23,809 bases of DNA, from NCBI GenBank assembly GCA_905214795.1, contig CAJMNM010000039.1, positions 1 to 23,809 on the forward strand. The letters are read 5' to 3'. Below the pieces are notes generated by a model, which did no database searches, was not told where the DNA came from, and saw nothing but the letters and a program-made list of their open reading frames with translations. Position 1 is the stretch's first letter. Every line of letters begins with the position of its first letter. Of the stretch, positions 22,862-23,809 are shown in pieces. Both the position numbers and the translations under genes were made by a program. This DNA is from an uncultured bacterium (GTDB taxonomy: Bacteria > Bacteroidota > Bacteroidia > Bacteroidales > Bacteroidaceae).

Positions 22862-22900
22862 GTTGTCCCGGAGCTGAGGTTTCGGGACAACTTGTTTTTA
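22862..22900 (+). terminator. Rho-independent terminator after guaA
   Basis: Stem GTTGTCCCG / CGGGACAAC (22862-22870 with 22883-22891), with extra A-T and G-T pairing inside the loop, followed by TTGTTTTT. Confidence 0.88.
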
Positions 22901-23193
22901 TGAATATGCCTGTTTTATGAATTTACATCCTAGGGTTGATGTTATTAAAATAAAGTAGGATTTATTTTAACAAGGATTAGTTGATGGAAAGTGCTGGATA
23001 ATAGGCATGATGGTTATATTGTGAACTGCACGAAAGGTCTGTAATGAAGTGTTTATGGTAATCAACTAGAGGTGATAATGCGGATAAATATACTAAAAAA
23101 CATTCTTTTCTTTTGTTTTTCCCCAATTTATTTAAATTCTATCACTCCGCTATATTTTTTGCGATATTTATAGGATATATCGAAAGAAATTTA
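22901..23193. other. Intergenic stretch between guaA terminator and gapA promoter
   Basis: About 290 AT-rich bases. I see no ORF of note, no clear repeat and no second terminator; the T-rich block at 23103-23160 is the only compositional feature. Confidence 0.5.
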
Positions 23194-23201
23194 TAAATTT
23201 G
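23194..23201 (+). promoter_or_regulatory. Candidate -7 element of gapA
   Basis: TAAATTTG matches TAnnTTTG; no clean -33 element at 19-21 bases. It would give a leader of about 120 bases before ATG 23329, longer than others in this window, containing an 18-codon ORF (MSSLLGKAYNKVKYKGYN, 23218-23274). Confidence 0.55.
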
Positions 23202-23328
23202 CAGTGTTCAAAACAACATGAGTTCCCTTTTGGGTAAAGCTTATAATAAAGTGAAATACAAAGGGTATAACTGAAAAAAAAGAGTTAAATAACATATATT
23301 TAAACCTTTATTTTAAAGATTAAGTAAA

Positions 23329-23809
23329 ATGATTAAAGTAGGTATTAATGGTTTCGGTCGTATCGGCCGTTTCGTATTCCGTGCCGCTCAGAACAGAGAC
23401 GACATTCAGATTGTAGGTATCAATGACTTGTGTCCGGTTGATTATTTGGCTTACATGCTGAAATATGATACTATGCACGGTGCATTCGAGGGTACTATCG
23501 AGGCAGACGTTGAAAATAGCAAGTTGATCGTTAACGGTAAGGAAATCCGTGTAACTGCTGAACGTAACCCGGCTGATCTGAAGTGGAACGAAGTTGAAGC
23601 TGAATACGTTGTTGAGTCTACTGGCTTGTTCTTGACTCAGGAGAAGGCTCAGGCTCACATCGATGCTGGTGCTAAGTACGTAGTTATGTCTGCTCCTTCT
23701 AAGGATGCTACTCCTATGTTCGTATGCGGTGTTAACTTCGACAAATATGTTAAGGGTACTCAGTTCGTTTCTAACGCTTCTTGTACTACTAACTGTTTGG
23801 CTCCTATCG
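23329..23809 (+). CDS. gapA: Glyceraldehyde-3-phosphate dehydrogenase, 3' truncated
   Basis: The first 160 residues of a type I GAPDH, cut by the window end. The NAD-binding MIKVGINGFGRIGR opens the protein; Asp33 (INDL) is the NAD-selecting residue. LKYDTMHGAFEG follows at 44-55, and the catalytic motif SNASCTTNCLAP at 148-159 places the active Cys at 152. It performs the NAD-dependent oxidation step of glycolysis. Codon use is clearly skewed to a restricted set (GCT, GGT, AAG, AAC, GAC, CGT, GTT), unlike its neighbours, as expected for a very highly expressed gene. The usual full length is about 335 residues, so roughly half is missing. Confidence 0.97.
   Translation, partial: MIKVGINGFGRIGRFVFRAAQNRDDIQIVGINDLCPVDYLAYMLKYDTMHGAFEGTIEADVENSKLIVNGKEIRVTAERNPADLKWNEVEAEYVVESTGLFLTQEKAQAHIDAGAKYVVMSAPSKDATPMFVCGVNFDKYVKGTQFVSNASCTTNCLAPI

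Noticed and set aside
23320..23658. 112-codon minus-strand ORF over the gapA start
   Set aside because: It is antisense to the clearly conserved GAPDH coding sequence, which is open to the right edge of the window.

Overview
This window looks like a chromosomal segment of a member of the Bacteroidota, most likely order Bacteroidales. The evidence is the low-to-medium GC content, upstream regions carrying the Bacteroides-type -7 element TAnnTTTG (sometimes with a TTTG-like -33 element about 20 bases upstream), A-rich translation start regions with few Shine-Dalgarno motifs, and gene order and protein sequences that match what I know of Bacteroidales (LptE-like lipoprotein next to SecG, FtsK-LolA-TrxB, DUF5063 next to a DEDDy exonuclease). 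The genus cannot be fixed from the sequence alone. No rRNA, tRNA, CRISPR array, IS element or prophage gene is visible.

Layout. Positions 1-3595 (+) hold the 3' end of a flippase-like membrane protein, a sigma-54 AAA+ activator without a receiver domain, an LptE-like lipoprotein, a TPR-like protein and secG, closed by a strong hairpin terminator. A second hairpin can serve both convergent strands. Positions 3859-4472 (-) hold rplU-rpmA, with a clear promoter and a structured leader. Positions 4719-8875 (-) are a compact ftsK-lolA-trxB operon. A divergent promoter region then leads to a + strand group: a DUF5063 protein, a DEDDy 3'-5' exonuclease and an RlmI-like rRNA cytosine methyltransferase (8980-11442).

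Positions 11443-13001 contain about 1.5 kb without a convincing gene. This stretch holds a promoter-terminator pair that would make a small RNA of about 70 nt with an embedded 14-codon ORF, and an array of direct and inverted copies of ACGGTTAYG with 22-bp phasing. Short 20-21 bp repeats lie just before the next promoter.

Positions 13002-21264 (+) look like one long operon: NupG-type nucleoside transporter, bifunctional-nuclease/UVR protein, RsmE, a membrane-anchored protein resembling DUF4836, an ABC ATPase with an FtsX/MacB-like permease, a fusion of an AmgK-like sugar kinase to a RapZ C-terminal domain, and a MurU-like nucleotidyltransferase. The last two suggest salvage of cell-wall amino sugars (MurNAc/GlcNAc to the 1-phosphate, then to the UDP-sugar) coupled to a domain that senses GlcN6P in E. 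coli RapZ. This is the most interesting system in the window. The segment ends with guaA (own promoter overlapped by a perfect 16-bp palindrome, and a terminator) and the 5' part of a highly expressed gapA cut by the window edge.
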